Shown in pieces: positions 61,939 to 64,000 of a stretch of 64,000 nt of DNA. The stretch spans positions 62,001-126,000 of the forward strand of contig NZ_LR217739.1 in assembly GCF_900699035.1 (NCBI RefSeq), written 5' to 3'. The position numbers and the translations under genes are program-made. The notes under the pieces were generated by a model, which did no database searches, was not told the DNA's origin, and was given only the letters and a program-made list of their open reading frames with translations. The DNA comes from Buchnera aphidicola (Cinara piceae) (GTDB lineage: Bacteria > Pseudomonadota > Gammaproteobacteria > Enterobacterales > Enterobacteriaceae). Each line of letters opens with the position of its first letter. Position 1 is the first letter of the stretch.

Positions 61939-61949
61939 GGATAATTTTT

Positions 61950-62456
61950 ATGGTTATTGTATTTTATTTATTGAGTTGTCTATCTATTTTTTTTTCTTTT
62001 TTAATTATGATAGGTATTAATCCAATTTATTCTTTATTATATTTAATTTTATTAATATTTTCTATTTCTGGCATTTTTTTTACTTTAGGTTCTGTTTTTT
62101 TAGGAACTTTAAAAATTATTATTTATGCTGGTGCAATTATAGTTTTATTTGTTTTTGTTGTAATGTTAATAAGAAATAATATACATAATTCAACAATTTT
62201 ATTAAATAAATCTAATAATTTTTATGATATTTTTTCATATACATGTATAGTTTTTATTTTATTTATTTTATTTATTCAATTTATTAGTGAAAAAAACAAA
62301 ATTTTAATTTTTAAAATTTTTTTAATAAAAAATACTGGTATTTTATTATTTAATAAATATATTTTTTTAGTAGAGTTTATATCTTTATTGCTATTGTCTT
62401 CAGTACTGTTAGTATATTTTTTTATAAAAAAAATAAGATTTATTTTTACTTCTTAA
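61950..62456 (+). CDS. nuoJ: NADH-quinone oxidoreductase subunit J
   Basis: Membrane subunit with five predicted hydrophobic segments. The conserved pi-bulge helix appears as LKIIIYAGAIIVLFVFVVML. NPIYSLLYLILLIFSISGIF is also typical. The 168 residues are slightly short of E. coli (184), with loss in the C-terminal loop and tail. It is flanked by nuoI (11 bases) and nuoK (19 bases), each with an AGGG or AAGGA site. Confidence 0.95.
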   Translation: MVIVFYLLSCLSIFFSFLIMIGINPIYSLLYLILLIFSISGIFFTLGSVFLGTLKIIIYAGAIIVLFVFVVMLIRNNIHNSTILLNKSNNFYDIFSYTCIVFILFILFIQFISEKNKILIFKIFLIKNTGILLFNKYIFLVEFISLLLLSSVLLVYFFIKKIRFIFTS

Positions 62457-62475
62457 TAAGGAAAATATATATACT

Positions 62476-62778
62476 ATGTTGTTATTAAATCATGGAATTT
62501 TAATACCTATTATTTTATTTATAATTGGAATTTTTTCATTATTAAAGCATAAAAATTTAATATTTATATTAATAAGTTTAGAAATATTAACAAATTCAGT
62601 GGCATTTGCAATTATTTTAGTCGGTCATTATTGGAATCAACAAGATAGTCAAATTATATATTTATTAATTATTACTGTTGCAGCTACTGAAGTAAGTATA
62701 ATGTTAGCAATTTTTTTAAAAATATATCAACGGTATAATACGTTAGATATATGTAAATTAAGTGAGATCGATAAATGA
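62476..62778 (+). CDS. nuoK: NADH-quinone oxidoreductase subunit K
   Basis: Small MrpC-like antiporter-type membrane subunit with three helices. The 100 residues equal E. coli. The two essential membrane glutamates are kept: Glu36 in ISLEILTNSVAFA and the second in TVAATEVSIMLAIFL. Its stop overlaps the nuoL start (ATGA at 62775). Confidence 0.97.
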   Translation: MLLLNHGILIPIILFIIGIFSLLKHKNLIFILISLEILTNSVAFAIILVGHYWNQQDSQIIYLLIITVAATEVSIMLAIFLKIYQRYNTLDICKLSEIDK

Positions 62779-64000
62779 ATCTAATTTATTATATTGGAAT
62801 ATTTCCACTACTTAGTTTTTTTTTATTGACTATTTTTCAAAGATTTTTTTTAAAAAAAATTGTTTCAATTATTAGTATCTTTTCTATATTAATGTCTTTT
62901 TTTTTATTTTTATATGTTATATACGATTACATTAAAATGTATAGTACATCAAAAGTTTTTTTTATTCCTTTATTAAACTGGATGTATATAAATAATTATG
63001 GTATTAAATTAAATTTTTTAGTAGATTTTTTTTCTTTATCTATGTTAGGAACAGTAATATTAATTAGTTTATGTATATATTTATATTCATTATGGTATAT
63101 GAAGGATTCTTTAGAATATACTAAATATTTTATATATATGAATTTGTTTGTTTCATTTATGATTTTTTTTGTTTTATCTAGCAATTTAATTATTATGTTT
63201 TGTATTTGGGAGTTAGTAGGAATTTGTTCATATTTATTAATTGGTTTTTATTTTAAACAAGAGAAAAACGGATATTCTGCAATTAAATCTTTTTTAATGA
63301 CTCGATTTAGTGATATATTTTTTTTAATTTCTATATTTTTAATCTTATTACATTTTAATACAACCGATTTTTTTATATTAAAATATTTTACTGAAGAAAT
63401 TGTTTTTTTAAATTATCATACTAATTATTTATTTTGGATTTCTTTTTGTTTAATAGTTGCTTCGATTGGAAAATCAGCACAAATTCCATTACATACCTGG
63501 TTAATAGGTGCTATGGTTGGCCCCACACCTGCATCAGCTTTAATTCATGCAGCTACTATGGTTGCTATGGGTATTTATTTAATTATTCGAGTTCATTTTT
63601 TGTTTTTTTATAATACTAATATAATGTTTATACTTTCTCTAATAGGATGCTTTACTCTTTTAATATCTAGTTTTTCTGCTATTTTTGAAAAAAACATTAA
63701 GCGTATTTTAGCTTTTTCTACGATTAGTCAAATAGGTTATATGTTTTTAGCGTTAGGTTCTAAAAATATTAAAGGTACTTTCCTACATTTGATATGCCAT
63801 GCTTTTTTTAAATCTTTATTATTTTTATCTGCCGGATCGATTATAAAACATACAAATAATGAACAAAATATTTTTAAAATGGGTTGTTTATATAAAAAAT
63901 TACCTTTTATATATATGACGTTTTTAACTGGAATTATTTCTTTAATATCTTTTCCATTTATAACATCTAGTTTTTATAGTAAGGGTGATATTTTATTTAA
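62775..64000 (+). CDS. nuoL: NADH-quinone oxidoreductase subunit L, 3' end cut by window edge
   Basis: Distal proton-pumping, Mrp-antiporter-like subunit of complex I. ATG at 62775 overlaps the nuoK stop. About 408 codons are present out of roughly 610. Key charged residues are visible: the Glu in FCIWELVGICSYLLIGFYF, the Lys in IGKSAQIPLHTWL, and the His in ALIHAATMVAMGIYL. RILAFSTISQIGYMFLALG and HAFFKSLLFLSAGSII are typical. The frame stays open to the window edge. nuoM and nuoN are expected beyond. Confidence 0.96.
   Translation, partial: MNLIYYIGIFPLLSFFLLTIFQRFFLKKIVSIISIFSILMSFFLFLYVIYDYIKMYSTSKVFFIPLLNWMYINNYGIKLNFLVDFFSLSMLGTVILISLCIYLYSLWYMKDSLEYTKYFIYMNLFVSFMIFFVLSSNLIIMFCIWELVGICSYLLIGFYFKQEKNGYSAIKSFLMTRFSDIFFLISIFLILLHFNTTDFFILKYFTEEIVFLNYHTNYLFWISFCLIVASIGKSAQIPLHTWLIGAMVGPTPASALIHAATMVAMGIYLIIRVHFLFFYNTNIMFILSLIGCFTLLISSFSAIFEKNIKRILAFSTISQIGYMFLALGSKNIKGTFLHLICHAFFKSLLFLSAGSIIKHTNNEQNIFKMGCLYKKLPFIYMTFLTGIISLISFPFITSSFYSKGDILF

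Noticed and set aside
1..64000. CRISPR arrays, insertion sequences, prophage, defence or secretion systems, or a novel gene cluster
   Set aside because: No direct-repeat array, transposase, inverted terminal repeats or unassigned multi-gene block is present. Essentially every open frame of length is a recognised housekeeping or biosynthesis gene.

Overview
The window is about 80% A+T, densely coded, free of mobile elements, and carries one-to-one orthologues of Escherichia coli genes in E. coli-like local order. This points to a strongly reduced gammaproteobacterial endosymbiont. Gene order and content (rsmI-fabB-tktB-dapE-dapA-aroC-smrB-his operon, carAB-dapB-ileS-rpsT-dnaJK-nuo) fit Buchnera aphidicola, the obligate symbiont of aphids. 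Several genes expected from E. coli neighbourhoods are absent (talA decayed; dcd, ribF, lspA, ispH missing), which suggests one of the smaller Buchnera genomes, for example from a Lachninae host. The host lineage is an inference from recall, not a search result.

Layout. 1-3.9 kb: the truncated RNase P RNA gene, rsmI with a frame break at a poly(A) tract, fabB, and a 1.2-kb stretch holding a talA pseudogene. 3.9-10.4 kb: tktB, dapE, dapA, aroC, smrB. 10.8-19.4 kb: the complete histidine operon hisGDCBHAFI, with overlapping or nearly touching genes, followed by gnd. 19.6-25.5 kb: metG (lacking its C-terminal domain), tilS with tRNA-Val(GAC), tyrS, sufA, and a 716-bp empty stretch. 25.5-33.6 kb: aroH, thrS, infC (AUA start), rpmI, rplT, pheS, pheT, ihfA. 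34-39.8 kb: glyS, glyQ, nfo, rplY, rsmA. 39.9-52.3 kb: carB, carA, dapB, ileS, then rpsT on the plus strand, then dnaJ and dnaK behind a sigma-32-type promoter. 52.6 kb to the end: nuoA, B, CD, E, F, G, H, I, J, K and the first two thirds of nuoL.

How the genes work together. Much of the window serves amino-acid provisioning to an insect host: all of histidine synthesis, three lysine/diaminopimelate steps (dapA, dapB, dapE), the first and last shikimate steps (aroH, aroC), and carbamoyl phosphate for arginine (carAB). Transketolase and 6-phosphogluconate dehydrogenase feed pentose and erythrose phosphates to these routes. Complex I supplies proton-motive force, and SufA probably supports its Fe-S clusters. 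Most of the remainder is translation: six aminoacyl-tRNA synthetases, IF3, ribosomal proteins, rRNA methyltransferases and TilS.

The most notable signals are decay signals, not a new system. ThrRS has lost three editing-site histidines, the editing domain of the PheRS beta chain is eroded, and MetRS is truncated, while the IleRS editing site looks intact. Several genes depend on long homopolymer tracts (rsmI out of frame, nuoCD start ambiguous, A14 in tilS and nuoF). Non-AUG starts are frequent. I found no CRISPR array, insertion sequence, prophage, toxin or defence locus.
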